Virus record (IMG/VR): IMGVR_UViG_3300032093_000002
Coordinates: 1 to 64,000 of that record
From: a virus
Direction: 5' to 3' (one strand)
Length of the DNA stretch: 64,000 nucleotides
Part shown: positions 18,544-27,768 of the stretch, piece by piece
How positions within the stretch are numbered: position 1 is the stretch's first letter
Layout: each line of letters starts with the position of its first letter
Notes under the pieces: model-generated
What the model saw: only the letters and a program-made list of their open reading frames with translations
Told to the model about the DNA's origin: nothing
Databases searched by the model: none
Translations under genes and position numbers: made by a program

Positions 18544-20382
18544 TTAAGAAAAGGTTACAGATTGGAAATTCTTAACTAAGATTTTGATATCTTTTGTTGG
18601 GTATCTAACTTGGTAAACCTGTGAGGGTTGTGCAAAGATTGTATTGTCTACAGGTTGTATCTGTTTTGTTTCTGGGTCTGAATATTCCATTGACGTTTCG
18701 GCTGAAGAATATTGACCACCTACTTTATTAAAAACTTTTACGTCAGCAACTGTCAGAACTCCGTTTTGGTTTTGAACAATACTTTCGAGTTCAGATAAAT
18801 TTACATTCTGACCCATTTCTCTTCCGAGTGGGTCCATGTATGCAGAGATTCTATCCACTACAGCGGTAATAACTTGTCCTGAATTTTGTGCGGAGTCGAG
18901 AACAATTGAAATTTCAAAAGAAAGGTCAATTACTTCTGCAGTCAAAATCGAAATATAGTCGTTCATCATTCTGTAATTAGAAAGATAAGTTGCAACATTT
19001 TGTCTCAACGTGTTTGAGACAATACTTGTTAGTTTTCCTGAGGTGTCATATGATAATAATTGGATGAGAATCTTATTATCATTTTCGGTAATTGAAACTT
19101 TGGCAGGTGCACCATATTGTGATGGCATTGTTCTTATCAATGATTCATAATCTTGAACCGTAACAGCTCTTTTTTGTGCCGAAAAGTTGAATGAAACATA
19201 GTTTCTAACCTCTTCTACTGTTGGAACTCCAGCACCTCCAACAGCTGCTGTTACGTTATTACATCTCAATGAGTTAACCACTGACGAATTAGTCGATTCT
19301 GATGGTCCGTTAACATAAAACGAAACCGTTCCGATTTGATTGATTACATTTGTTCCCAAGTTTGTTGCCAATCCACCACCGATTCTATATTGAATAAACA
19401 GTGTCGAATTAGGGACTAAAGCCGCACCCAAAGACATATTATTAGAGTATCTTTGTATTTCAGCAGTCAAACCTAAAGTTGTAAATTCATCTAATGCATC
19501 TTGTGCGGTATTTGTTCCGCCTCCGAAAGTTAATTTTTTGAATCCTTCGGCTGTGTATTCTGAAATAAACCTATTCTGAGTTTGAATATATCTTCCTACT
19601 TTTATACCAGGCTGGTCTGAAACTTTGGTCGGGTCTTCAACAAAGATTCTGTCTTCGGCCAATGAGTCAACTTCATACCACCTATTCTGTGCCCCCAAGA
19701 ATTCAGCAACTGAAGGGATGTTAGTATATTCAGTTCCATTTTTCAACAATACACTTGTGATACCTAGAACATTTTTTTCAGGTAGGAATAACTCTAAGAA
19801 TGGTCTTACATCATTCGGGGTAATAACCCTTTTGAAAACCTTTGTAATACCATTTACGACAAGTTCTCTCTTGGTAATTGTATAATTTATCAAGACATTG
19901 TTTGCGTTGAAATTTGGTATCTTCAATCTGTTTGGAAAACCTTGAGAGTTGTATGGTGATGCAAAATCAATATCATTAATATTTTCAAAAACAATCCCAC
20001 CACCGGTAAACTGTGAACCTCTCGTTAAAACTCCGAGGTATCTTTCATCTTCTTTGTCTCCAAAGGCTGGAACGGTAATTGAAAAGTCAACAAGTGCAAC
20101 TGAAGGTCTTTGACCAGGAACCTTTAATCCATAAGTTCTTGCTATGTTATAAACAGATGACCTTTGTTGTGCGTATTGTAATACTGTTTCTTGAATACTT
20201 CTATCGATATTGTAATGTAAATTGTCGGCAATCGCGGCATTCATGTCTAAGAACACTGAAAAAACAGATGCATCATTAAAGTCCTGAATTAATTCAGGGT
20301 AGAATGTTCTGACGTAATTAAGAAGCTCGGTTCTTATTGCTTGATAATCTCTTGTAGTATATGATATTTTTCTGTTCGCCAT
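18544..20382 (-). CDS. 6: Baseplate wedge subunit gp6 (baseplate J-like)
   Basis: 612 residues versus about 660 for T4 gp6. The N-terminus (ISYTTRDYQAIRTELLNYVR) and the block DASVFSVFLDMNAAIADNLH, followed by a heptad-like helix with QQRSSVYNIARTYG, are the standard gp6/baseplate J opening. Later TAAVGGAGVPTVEEVRNYVS and RAVTVQDYESLIRTMPSQYG match the conserved central part. gp6 dimers form the inner iris of the baseplate and tie wedges together. It follows gp25 by 5 nt, the usual gp25-gp6 pairing of contractile tails. Confidence 0.92.
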   Translation of the reverse strand: MANRKISYTTRDYQAIRTELLNYVRTFYPELIQDFNDASVFSVFLDMNAAIADNLHYNIDRSIQETVLQYAQQRSSVYNIARTYGLKVPGQRPSVALVDFSITVPAFGDKEDERYLGVLTRGSQFTGGGIVFENINDIDFASPYNSQGFPNRLKIPNFNANNVLINYTITKRELVVNGITKVFKRVITPNDVRPFLELFLPEKNVLGITSVLLKNGTEYTNIPSVAEFLGAQNRWYEVDSLAEDRIFVEDPTKVSDQPGIKVGRYIQTQNRFISEYTAEGFKKLTFGGGTNTAQDALDEFTTLGLTAEIQRYSNNMSLGAALVPNSTLFIQYRIGGGLATNLGTNVINQIGTVSFYVNGPSESTNSSVVNSLRCNNVTAAVGGAGVPTVEEVRNYVSFNFSAQKRAVTVQDYESLIRTMPSQYGAPAKVSITENDNKILIQLLSYDTSGKLTSIVSNTLRQNVATYLSNYRMMNDYISILTAEVIDLSFEISIVLDSAQNSGQVITAVVDRISAYMDPLGREMGQNVNLSELESIVQNQNGVLTVADVKVFNKVGGQYSSAETSMEYSDPETKQIQPVDNTIFAQPSQVYQVRYPTKDIKILVKNFQSVTFS

Positions 20383-20387
20383 CTATT

Positions 20388-20858
20388 TTAAATATTGACA
20401 ATTATAAAATCACTTTGACCAAACGCATTCCTTTCGGTTGAATAGTCAATTCTTAATTTTGCGGTATATTCAGAAGTCCCTTTACCCGGGAAACGATATA
20501 TTGATATATCACCAGGACCTGCGATGTTTGGAGTATTGGCTGAATCGATTTCCTCTTGGATATCAGCAGGTTCTATTGTTATATTATTCAAAAGTAACTC
20601 TGGCATAAATTGGGAAACCGCATCTCTGATATCTGATTCGATTGCTGCAAATGTCAACCCATCGAAAGGTTCAAATATAAATTCATAAAGTCTCGTTCCG
20701 AATTCTGGTAGAAAATATCTCGAACCCTTTCTTGTAAGAATTAAATGTAGAAGGTCAGCTTTGATTTCCTGAGCCTCAAATTCAGTAAGTGCTAAGTAGT
20801 CTCCTTTCCTCGAATCCCTAAAGGGGAAATTTATACCATATGTAATTCCATCTGCCAT
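20388..20858 (-). CDS. 25: Baseplate wedge subunit gp25 (GPW/gp25 family)
   Basis: 156 residues; T4 gp25 is 132. It has the family pattern EIKADLLHLILTRKGSRYFL, PEFGTRLYEFIFEPFD and a downstream acidic helix (IESDIRDAVSQFMPEL). gp25 sits at the baseplate core and nucleates sheath polymerisation. The C-terminal extension after ~110 ends in beta strands. First gene of a two-gene operon with gp6, preceded by a TATTTAT motif 5 nt upstream. Confidence 0.92.
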   Translation of the reverse strand: MADGITYGINFPFRDSRKGDYLALTEFEAQEIKADLLHLILTRKGSRYFLPEFGTRLYEFIFEPFDGLTFAAIESDIRDAVSQFMPELLLNNITIEPADIQEEIDSANTPNIAGPGDISIYRFPGKGTSEYTAKLRIDYSTERNAFGQSDFIIVNI

Positions 20859-20863
20859 ATTGT

Positions 20864-20870
20864 ATAAATA
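20864..20870 (-). promoter_or_regulatory. Putative TATTTAT promoter of gp25-gp6
   Basis: TATATTTATACAATATG on the coding strand; motif-to-ATG spacing is 5 nt, as before 1705 and 56800. Confidence 0.55.
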
Positions 20871-20878
20871 TAGTTGGA

Positions 20879-21067
20879 TTATTTTTTTAATATAGTATTT
20901 CCTCTTTCAGCTCTCGGTTCGAATGGACAATGTCTACAATTATTTCCACAACAATATCCTCTGTTAGTGTGATAATTCTCTGTGAACACTATTCTACCGT
21001 TCTCTTCGTAGAAATAAGAAGGGTCAAGTTTTTTAGGCTCGACCCTTTTATCTTCATTATTTTTCAT
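20879..21067 (-). CDS. DUF5522-like small cysteine-rich protein
   Basis: 62 residues. FYEENGRIVFTENYHTNRG followed by YCCGNNCRHCPF matches the short Bacteroidetes family DUF5522, which has a CCGxxCRHCP cluster suited to metal binding. It begins 3 nt after the ribonucleotide reductase stop, so it is co-transcribed with it; a thiol or metal role linked to the reductase is possible but untested. The family's function is unknown. Its presence supports a Bacteroidetes host range. Confidence 0.75.
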   Translation of the reverse strand: MKNNEDKRVEPKKLDPSYFYEENGRIVFTENYHTNRGYCCGNNCRHCPFEPRAERGNTILKK

Positions 21068-21070
21068 AGG

Positions 21071-22933
21071 TTATACCAATGTAATCTCACAAGCTCCTCC
21101 AGCACATGCTAGTTCTCCACTTAAATCAGTATCATCATCATTTTCAACAATTTTTGACAAATCAACATCTTTTAGCGTTTGTAATAGCTCTTCGTATTTT
21201 TCTTTTGTGCAATCTTCAAAAGGTGCTTGAATATATGTTCCACCATTGTAAGGTAAAACTGAAAGTCCATTATAATGTTCCTTATTTTCCCACATCCATT
21301 CACCAACTGCCGGCCATTCATGTTCACGAATAGAAACTGTTGCAGATACGTTATGTGCATTTGAACCATTTCTATGACCTGGTTTAATCCATTCTTGTTG
21401 AACCTTTTTAACTCTTTCTAAGAGTTGAATGGGTGATTCATTTCTTAAGATAGACCCTTCAGGTGCCTTTTGTGGTATACTAATAACTGCAGTGTCATGT
21501 GGTCTGAAATATTCATCTTCAACAAGTTCAGGATGATTATTCTTTAGGTGTGTGTATATTGCTTCGTTTTTACCAACTCTAACTCTTCTGATATAGTAAT
21601 CGTTATGCCATGCGTGAATACCTGATGAAGTTCCAAGTGTTAGTGAGGTAGTTCCTGCCGGTTTTACTGTTGTGGTTCTAGCCGACTTATTAATACCAAT
21701 TAGGGATGTTACTCTTTCATTTTCTTCTTTTACCACTTTAGCCGCTGATTTCATGTTGAGACCCATAACCGCTCCTGAGCCAATTCCTGTCATTGAGATA
21801 CCAATAAGGGCATCTTTTTCTGTAGTTCTTTGCCAAATTGGTCTTAGATAATGGAAATCAGTATATCCTGCCTGAAGAGTGCCAATGAAAGAAGCAGCCT
21901 TAACTCTATCTTCGTAATCTTCTTGAGATACGACATTTGAAACGTTCACTTCAGTCAAGTTACAGAATTGGAAAGGACGAAGTGCAATTTCACAACATGG
22001 GTTAGTTCCCCAATCTTTGTCATTACTTAAGTAGATACCAGGTTCGCCAGCACCACTTGCTTCGATTCTTTTCCAAAGGTCCATAAAATAGTCCTTTGTA
22101 ATTTTGTGTCTCATCAATACTGCTGAGTTATTAGCTCTTCCTCTTTGTGGATTTTGTTCCCACCAAGCACCACTTTTACAACCAATCATATCTTCATCAG
22201 TTGCTGAGAATAAACAAATCAAAGCCGCTCTTCTGATACCACCAGCTAACACTGCGTCCGCAATGTGACATACCATGTCATGAACTTCGATTGGAGTTAA
22301 TTTTTCTCCATCTTCTTTCGCTTCTAAAATACCTTCTAATTTGATTAGACATTCTTTCAGTGGTTGAGGACCAGGAGCCTTACCACCCGATGTTACAAGT
22401 CTAGCACCTTTTGGTCTGATATCACTATAATCAAACTCGATATGAGAACCACCAAAGAAGTATGACTTGACTAATACTTTAACAGCATCAGCCCATCCCT
22501 CGATAGAGTCTGCAACTAACCATCTTCTACCTCTCTCTTTATTTGGTTTTCTAACCTCAGGTAACAACTCAACATGGTGTTTTTGAACTGAGTATCCAAC
22601 ACCTGTTCCACCTAAGAGTAAGAACATGATTTCAGAAAATACTCTCCAATCATCAATCGGTGCAAATGCACAGTTGTAAATTCTGTTTGGAGAAATTTCA
22701 ATGGGTTTACCTGCAAATTGCATTGACCTCATTGAAGGAAGAACTTGTTTTCTATAAACGTATTTATAGTTCTCTCTGATTTCTTCTTCTAGTTTGGGAT
22801 ACTTTTTGATATGCATCTCCATGTTTCTTGTGACTAATTCTTGCCACGTTTCTCTTCTCTTAAGTTCGGGAATATACTTAGCATACTTCATGTATACTGT
22901 AATCTCCGATAAAATCCTGTTCGAAATGTCCAT
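21071..22933 (-). CDS. nrdJ: Class II (adenosylcobalamin-dependent) ribonucleotide reductase
   Basis: 620 residues. Makes deoxyribonucleotides for phage replication. The site N311-P-C313-C-E315 matches the catalytic Asn/Cys/Glu of monomeric class II triphosphate reductases. C88 (YNCAFAPIDD) and C324 (FCNLTEV, exactly 11 after C313) fit the redox pair, and C610/C615 near the C-terminus (ACAGGACEITLV) fit the shuttling thiols. The phosphate-site strand GTTSLTLGTSSGIHAWH is present. At 620 residues it is shorter than the ~740-residue Lactobacillus enzyme. No radical-generating tyrosyl subunit or glycyl domain is seen, so vitamin B12 from the host is expected. It heads a two-gene unit with the DUF5522 gene. 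Confidence 0.9.
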   Translation of the reverse strand: MDISNRILSEITVYMKYAKYIPELKRRETWQELVTRNMEMHIKKYPKLEEEIRENYKYVYRKQVLPSMRSMQFAGKPIEISPNRIYNCAFAPIDDWRVFSEIMFLLLGGTGVGYSVQKHHVELLPEVRKPNKERGRRWLVADSIEGWADAVKVLVKSYFFGGSHIEFDYSDIRPKGARLVTSGGKAPGPQPLKECLIKLEGILEAKEDGEKLTPIEVHDMVCHIADAVLAGGIRRAALICLFSATDEDMIGCKSGAWWEQNPQRGRANNSAVLMRHKITKDYFMDLWKRIEASGAGEPGIYLSNDKDWGTNPCCEIALRPFQFCNLTEVNVSNVVSQEDYEDRVKAASFIGTLQAGYTDFHYLRPIWQRTTEKDALIGISMTGIGSGAVMGLNMKSAAKVVKEENERVTSLIGINKSARTTTVKPAGTTSLTLGTSSGIHAWHNDYYIRRVRVGKNEAIYTHLKNNHPELVEDEYFRPHDTAVISIPQKAPEGSILRNESPIQLLERVKKVQQEWIKPGHRNGSNAHNVSATVSIREHEWPAVGEWMWENKEHYNGLSVLPYNGGTYIQAPFEDCTKEKYEELLQTLKDVDLSKIVENDDDTDLSGELACAGGACEITLV

Positions 22934-22960
22934 TTTTTGTAGTTTTTGTTGTGTAAGTTT

Positions 22961-22990
22961 TTATCAAAAAATCGTCGATTTTTATGATAA
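22961..22990 (-). repeat. Inverted repeat in the reductase leader
   Basis: TTATCAAAAAATCG (22961-22974) and CGATTTTTATGATAA (22976-22990) pair over about 14 bp with one bulged base and almost no loop. It overlaps the TATTTAT motif at 22987-22993, so it could be an operator or a 5'-leader hairpin that controls reductase expression. Confidence 0.6.
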
Positions 22991-22993
22991 ATA
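22987..22993 (-). promoter_or_regulatory. Putative TATTTAT promoter of the reductase operon
   Basis: CATATTTATCATAAAAA on the coding strand, 53 nt before the ATG at 22933, leaving an untranslated leader that holds an inverted repeat. It lies in the 134-nt gap after the helicase gene; the rest of that gap is A/T runs with a small GGTCG/CGACC hairpin. Confidence 0.5.
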
Positions 22994-23067
22994 TGCGGTC
23001 GAACACTTTCCGACCACAAAATTAATTAAAAAAAAATAAGTTTTTTTGTTATAAAGTAGATATTTAA

Positions 23068-24447
23068 TTATGGATTTTTTTGTTGCTCTCTTTCTTTTCT
23101 TTTCTCGAGAAGCTCCTTAACTCTATCTCTTTTTCTTTCTTCTTGTTGTTCTTCAAAACCTAAGAAGGTTACAGATGATTCCGTATCTATTTCAAGTAAT
23201 TCGTTGTTGAATTTACAGTTTTCGAATACAACACCATCTTTACCTAAACGAGACTTAGTAATTGCAATAGTTGCTAAGTTCATTTCTTTTTGTTGTAGTG
23301 TTTTTGCCACGGTTATGATGACGTGACCGACTTGGGCTTTCTTAATTGAACCTCCCATTTGGTCAGTAGTAACAACCTCAGATGAGATTGAACTTCTATT
23401 ACCTTGGGTTGCTGTCCAACCAGCTATGTCAAGTTCATGACACATGGCTTCGAATGCTCTCATAATTGAACCTTCGGCTTTCCATTCGTCTTTAGCACTT
23501 GATTCTGGTAGAACACAATCAATATAGTCCATTACTATCATATCAATCCTTGTTCCATCCGCTATCATTTTTCTGACCTGATTCTTTATTTGATTCATGG
23601 TCATTGTATCTGAAGCTAATTTCTTAAGAACTAATTTGTTTTGCATCGTTTCCTTAATCTCAGTAATTTTTTCCATAACTTTTTCTTTATGGAAAACCAA
23701 GTTATCGGGTTCTATGCCAGTCCAAATGGTAAAATGTTTTCTTTGGATAATTTTTGGGTTGTCCTCAAAAAATATTTGAAGAACGTTATATCCCATATTG
23801 AAAGCTGTATTAGAAATTTTTGTGAGGACGGTTGTCTTACCAACACCTGTTGGTGCCAAGATAACACCAATCTCACCTTTCGCTAAACCACCTTTGAGTA
23901 GTTTGTCAATTCCTGCAATACCCATTGGAATTGGGTGTCTATAATCTTCAACAAGAACATTTTCCAAATCGTTGAATACGTCTGATTGTCCTTTCTCGAT
24001 TTCACCAACTTGAAGAGCCTCTCTAACAAGACCTTCGACTTTATCGTAGGATTCGAAATCACCCTCAGTGATTATCTTTTGTGCCTTGTCCATTGCTTTC
24101 TGTAACTCTTGTTGTTTACAGAATTTCAATGCCTTCTCTTGAACGAACTGAGTTCCTTCTAATGGTGCATCTTTTACTTGATTGAGAGTATCTAAAACAA
24201 TTTTAGCTACAAGTTCTTGACTAACCTCGGACTTTATAATTTGTTCTAAAGTTTCGAAGTTTGGTGTTGATTCATATTTTACATAATACTCTTTAATCAT
24301 TTGAATAATGATTTTAAAGTATTTGTTATCGAAATATGAACTCTCAATAACATCCAAGATTGAACTTGAAAAGTCCTTATCAAGGATTATTTGATTTATT
24401 AATTGTATCTGAAATGTATTACCTAAGTAGTCAAAATTCTTATTCAT
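23068..24447 (-). CDS. 41: Replicative DNA helicase, gp41/DnaB-like
   Basis: 459 residues, near T4 gp41 (475). Walker A is APTGVGKTT at ~198-206, Walker B is MIVMDYIDCV at ~303-312, and the RecA-type core continues through TDQMGGSIKKAQVGHVIITV. The N-terminal ~150 residues are helical, as in DnaB-family collars. It should unwind the fork 5'-3' as a hexamer with a primase not found in this window. The C-terminal tail is basic and repetitive (ERKRDRVKELLEKRKEREQQ). No TATTTAT motif precedes it. Confidence 0.88.
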   Translation of the reverse strand: MNKNFDYLGNTFQIQLINQIILDKDFSSSILDVIESSYFDNKYFKIIIQMIKEYYVKYESTPNFETLEQIIKSEVSQELVAKIVLDTLNQVKDAPLEGTQFVQEKALKFCKQQELQKAMDKAQKIITEGDFESYDKVEGLVREALQVGEIEKGQSDVFNDLENVLVEDYRHPIPMGIAGIDKLLKGGLAKGEIGVILAPTGVGKTTVLTKISNTAFNMGYNVLQIFFEDNPKIIQRKHFTIWTGIEPDNLVFHKEKVMEKITEIKETMQNKLVLKKLASDTMTMNQIKNQVRKMIADGTRIDMIVMDYIDCVLPESSAKDEWKAEGSIMRAFEAMCHELDIAGWTATQGNRSSISSEVVTTDQMGGSIKKAQVGHVIITVAKTLQQKEMNLATIAITKSRLGKDGVVFENCKFNNELLEIDTESSVTFLGFEEQQEERKRDRVKELLEKRKEREQQKNP

Positions 24448-24486
24448 AAACTCTCTGTGATTCCCCCCTTATAATTTAAATAGTCC

Positions 24487-24936
24487 TTAGATAAGGTCAA
24501 ATTCCAAATACTCGTGAGTTAATTTTTTTGCTGAAAAAATGTCAGTTAATTCTCTAAGTAATTCTTTCAAGAATGGTCTTACGTCAACTGTATAACGAAC
24601 TTTTGGTGGATAAAGTTTTCCATCAATTCTTCTATGACAAATTGTCGTGTCGCCCAACTTGACATAAAGGTTGAAAAATTCAGGACCTTCTGTGAACGAT
24701 GTTTCCATAATTGCTGGATTATCATTGATGGCGTCCTTGTTATCCATCATGTAAATCACAGTCTTCATTTTTAGATAATAATGGAGTTCCTCACTGAATG
24801 CCTTCATGAATCCATAAAGTTCCATAGAGTTCTTAGCTTTCGGGTTGTAACCACGAACATTAAAAAACCTCTGAACAACAATGTTTTCATTGAGGGTCAA
24901 TAGAAATTCCATTTTTGTGCTGTCTTGCTCTTTCAT
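24487..24936 (-). CDS. Hypothetical protein in the replication cluster
   Basis: 149 residues, not recognised. It has a well-formed alpha/beta composition with FLLTLNENIVVQRFFNVRGY near the start and a helical C-terminus (VRPFLKELLRELTDIF). No catalytic motif, membrane segment or cysteine cluster. It lies between a 2OG oxygenase and the helicase gene with 27- and 39-nt gaps, so it is likely transcribed with DNA metabolism genes. Confidence 0.65.
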   Translation of the reverse strand: MKEQDSTKMEFLLTLNENIVVQRFFNVRGYNPKAKNSMELYGFMKAFSEELHYYLKMKTVIYMMDNKDAINDNPAIMETSFTEGPEFFNLYVKLGDTTICHRRIDGKLYPPKVRYTVDVRPFLKELLRELTDIFSAKKLTHEYLEFDLI

Positions 24937-24963
24937 GTTTGTTTAATTTTTGTTTGTATTTGC

Positions 24964-25704
24964 TTAAAATTTAAATAAGTTATCTGTTTCATTTATACCC
25001 AATTCTTCTTCTTTGTAGAAGATAACTGTGTGTTTGTTTTTTACTTCTTCATCGGTGAAGTAATAAAGTGCTAATGAATATCTTGACACATCATCAGGTG
25101 TTTTTAATGGTAGTGGATGCCCATGAGGTGCATCTTCAATAGAAAAAATAACCGCTCTATTGAATATTGGTTCTATCTCTATTTCTTTTTTCCAAGGGTC
25201 TCCACCCCATAACTCTAAATTACCTCCCCATTCTTTCAACCAAGTTTCATTTAAATAAAGTAATAGATTTAAGTTACGTTTCCATTTTTTACCAGGGTGT
25301 TGGTTATAATCAATGTGAATAGATAACTTACCCCCTTTATTTATTTTATGTATTCCCCCTCCCAACATTATAGGGTCTCTATATAATTTCTCAAACCCTG
25401 TTAAATTTTCTAAAAATTTAATAAATGGTTCTGAATTCATATACTCTGTAATCATATTGGTAATAGGAAGGTAGTTTTTAAACTCTTCCATATCGGTAGA
25501 ATGTGTTGGGTAATATAATTTGTTTTTCTCAAACTCTTCAACCCATTCTTCTTCATTAGAAAACCATTTCTTGTGTTTTTTAATTTCTTCTAAACAACTT
25601 TTTAGTAAGAAGTCTGGTAAAAAATTATCAATCACAATGTATGGAAAAGGTTTCGCAGTTTGATACTGAATTTTCAGTTTATCTGATAAAGTGTAGTCTA
25701 TCAT
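24964..25704 (-). CDS. 2-oxoglutarate/Fe(II)-dependent oxygenase, prolyl 4-hydroxylase type
   Basis: 246 residues. The iron triad is H130-x-D132 (KLSIHIDYN) and H194 (DAPHGHP), and R208 in SRYSLALYYF is placed to bind 2-oxoglutarate. The double-stranded beta-helix is visible as NLNLLLYLN, GGNLELW and NRAVIFS. Enzymes of this family hydroxylate protein side chains or modified bases; many T4-like phages carry one of unknown substrate. The ATG overlaps the stop of the exonuclease gene (ATGA), so it is coupled to DNA metabolism genes. Substrate unknown. Confidence 0.85.
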   Translation of the reverse strand: MIDYTLSDKLKIQYQTAKPFPYIVIDNFLPDFLLKSCLEEIKKHKKWFSNEEEWVEEFEKNKLYYPTHSTDMEEFKNYLPITNMITEYMNSEPFIKFLENLTGFEKLYRDPIMLGGGIHKINKGGKLSIHIDYNQHPGKKWKRNLNLLLYLNETWLKEWGGNLELWGGDPWKKEIEIEPIFNRAVIFSIEDAPHGHPLPLKTPDDVSRYSLALYYFTDEEVKNKHTVIFYKEEELGINETDNLFKF

Positions 25705-26693
25705 TTCTTTCGTTTTTCTTTTCTTATTAATTTTAAAAAAGGTTTGAGGAAATTAACCCATGCCTCATCATTTGTGGGGAGATATTTGAAGAGTCCGTCC
25801 TCCATCATCAATCTCATTAAGTTTTTATATCCCCTATCTGTTGGGTCTATGGTGTCTGTGTAGATTTGTTCTACTAAGGTTTTACCTTCGTCGGTTATTA
25901 GGGGTGTATTCAAATCAACAATTTGTTTATTTATTCTGTAGAACTGTTCTCCAAGTATACCGCTTTTTGTCTTTCCTGTCAAAATATTAGATAAACTTTT
26001 AATAGGTTTTTTTTGCGGGATATTTCGTGCATAATCCAATATTTCTTCGATAGTGCATTGTTTTTCAAGCATAATCGGAAAAAGTTTTACTAAAGTTTTT
26101 TCACCCAGGCCTTCGATACCATCTATATTATCTGACTTATCACCTGTCATGATTTTTGTCAAAGTAACGTTGTAATGTGGAATATCCACTTTATTGATTG
26201 TTACCTTATCCCCGTTCTTTAGATAACCTTTACCTACGGGTGAATAGATGGTCACCCTTGGGTTAATTAACTGTGTTAAGTCTTTGTCTGCCGAGAATAT
26301 GATAATCTCTTCATCGGTCGCTATTTGAGTATAATAGGATATTAGGTCGTCAGCTTCATTGTTAATCATTTCGACTTGTCGCACATAGACCTCCTCCAAA
26401 TACATCTTTACTCTTGCCTTTTGTTGCAAGTAAGATTCGTATTTGTATTCATTCATGTCTTGACGACGATTACCCTTGTATTGTGGGTATAAAGATTTTC
26501 TGATTGATGAGTTAGAATCACCGTCCCAAAATACAATCACTTTATCGTGATTATGCATCTCTAAAAATCTCCTGATTGTGTTGATGAAGTGATATACTCC
26601 ACCTATATGAGAACCGTCACTATAAAGGTCTCTGACCCCGTGAAATCCAATTTTGAATAGGTTGTCCCCATCCACCAACAATGTCTTCGTCAC
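25701..26693 (-). CDS. rnh: 5'-3' exonuclease, RNase H/FEN1-like (T4 Rnh type)
   Basis: 330 residues from a GTG start at 26693; no in-frame ATG fits. T4 RNase H has 305. The acidic metal-site residues are in place: D8 (LLVDGDNL), D57 (FWDGDSN), E113/D115/D116 (NNEADDLI), D136/D138 (SADKDL) and D185/D188 (GDKSDNI), followed by a helix-hairpin-helix (GIEGLGEKTLVKLF). It should remove RNA primers and trim 5' flaps on the lagging strand. It lies just downstream of uvsX. The C-terminus is basic. Confidence 0.88.
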   Translation of the reverse strand: MTKTLLVDGDNLFKIGFHGVRDLYSDGSHIGGVYHFINTIRRFLEMHNHDKVIVFWDGDSNSSIRKSLYPQYKGNRRQDMNEYKYESYLQQKARVKMYLEEVYVRQVEMINNEADDLISYYTQIATDEEIIIFSADKDLTQLINPRVTIYSPVGKGYLKNGDKVTINKVDIPHYNVTLTKIMTGDKSDNIDGIEGLGEKTLVKLFPIMLEKQCTIEEILDYARNIPQKKPIKSLSNILTGKTKSGILGEQFYRINKQIVDLNTPLITDEGKTLVEQIYTDTIDPTDRGYKNLMRLMMEDGLFKYLPTNDEAWVNFLKPFLKLIRKEKRKK

Positions 26694-26716
26694 ATATTCA
26701 ATTTAATGGTGAACAA

Positions 26717-27718
26717 TCAATCTTCTTTTTCTTCTGTGAGTGTAAAATCCCCTTCAGCACCGATAATATCTTTCCAATAGTCGGCGTATTCTTTTTTGTA
26801 GGCCTCGATAGACGCTTTTTCTTCGGTTGAATCTTTACCAGCCAAGAACCCGTGAGGAGTAACAATAATCTTTCCGTCATCAAAACCCAATCCGTTGATG
26901 TGATTTTTCATAACTGAGATTTTACTTCTTACTGCAAATTTCACTGAGCGTTTGTCTTTGGTAGCAGTAATCTTGGTAGTTCCAGCACCTTTTTGATTTC
27001 CGAAAAGGAAAACTAATGATGAGTTTAACCAAACTGATTCTCCACCTTTAGCCTTAATCTTTGGTTGACCAAAAGGATTGTCGGGTAGTTCTACCCATGG
27101 TTGGTTGATAATAATAAGTGTATTTTCGTATTCGGTGTCTGCCTTTCTAGAGCCTGAGATTCTTTGGTTGATACCCATACCAATTTTATCTGATAACACA
27201 GATGCGTTGTGTTGTTTACCACCTTTACCTTCGTATGTCATTTTACAAGGAACAGAACCAACTGAATCCCATATAAAACATAAACTGTAATTCAATTCCC
27301 CTTTTTCTTGTGCATCAAGGAGTTGATTGATGTAGTCTGTGATTTGTTCAATGTAACTGAAATTGTTATTGAATAAGAAAAATCCATCCCAATCAAGTTC
27401 GCCTGTTTCTTTATCAACAACTTCTTCGCATTGGAAACCCATAAGTTTGGCGTGGTCAAAACTCCATTTCTGTTCTGTGATTATGAATACAGGAAGTATT
27501 TCTTTCTTCTGAGCATCTACCGCAGCTTTGATGGCTGCAGTTGTTTTACCTGTATCTGAGTGCCCGAGGAACATGTTGATATGTCCAACTGCGGGACCTG
27601 GAAGTCCAACTGCATCCAAAAAGTCAGAACCTAAGTCCAAAAATCTTTGTGGTTTATATCTTGCTGAAGTTGAGAACTTCTTTTTTAAATTACCGAAATC
27701 GTTTTTCTTAATAGCCAT
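26717..27718 (-). CDS. uvsX: UvsX/RecA-like recombinase
   Basis: 333 residues versus 391 for T4 UvsX. Walker A is LGHSDTGKTT (~51-60), Walker B LCFIWDSVGSVP (~146-157), then the RecA-type L2-region sequence with NQRISGSRKADTEYENTLII and INQPWVELP. It forms filaments on single-stranded DNA for recombination-dependent replication, working with gp32. It follows a strong terminator after the gp32 gene, so expression would rely on read-through or an unseen promoter. The C-terminus is acidic. Confidence 0.87.
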   Translation of the reverse strand: MAIKKNDFGNLKKKFSTSARYKPQRFLDLGSDFLDAVGLPGPAVGHINMFLGHSDTGKTTAAIKAAVDAQKKEILPVFIITEQKWSFDHAKLMGFQCEEVVDKETGELDWDGFFLFNNNFSYIEQITDYINQLLDAQEKGELNYSLCFIWDSVGSVPCKMTYEGKGGKQHNASVLSDKIGMGINQRISGSRKADTEYENTLIIINQPWVELPDNPFGQPKIKAKGGESVWLNSSLVFLFGNQKGAGTTKITATKDKRSVKFAVRSKISVMKNHINGLGFDDGKIIVTPHGFLAGKDSTEEKASIEAYKKEYADYWKDIIGAEGDFTLTEEKED

Positions 27719-27730
27719 ATTGTGTTACAT

Positions 27731-27759
27731 AAAAATAAGGGCGGCTCAACACCGCCCTT
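27731..27759 (-). terminator. Rho-independent terminator after gp32
   Basis: Stem AAGGGCGG/CCGCCCTT (27737-27744 with 27752-27759), 7-nt loop, then UUAUUUUU in the minus transcript. Very stable GC stem in an AT-rich genome. Confidence 0.85.
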
Positions 27760-27768
27760 GTTATAAAA

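Noticed and set aside
22994-23020. Cobalamin riboswitch before the class II reductase
   Set aside because: The 134-nt gap has only short AT hairpins and none of the conserved B12-box sequence.
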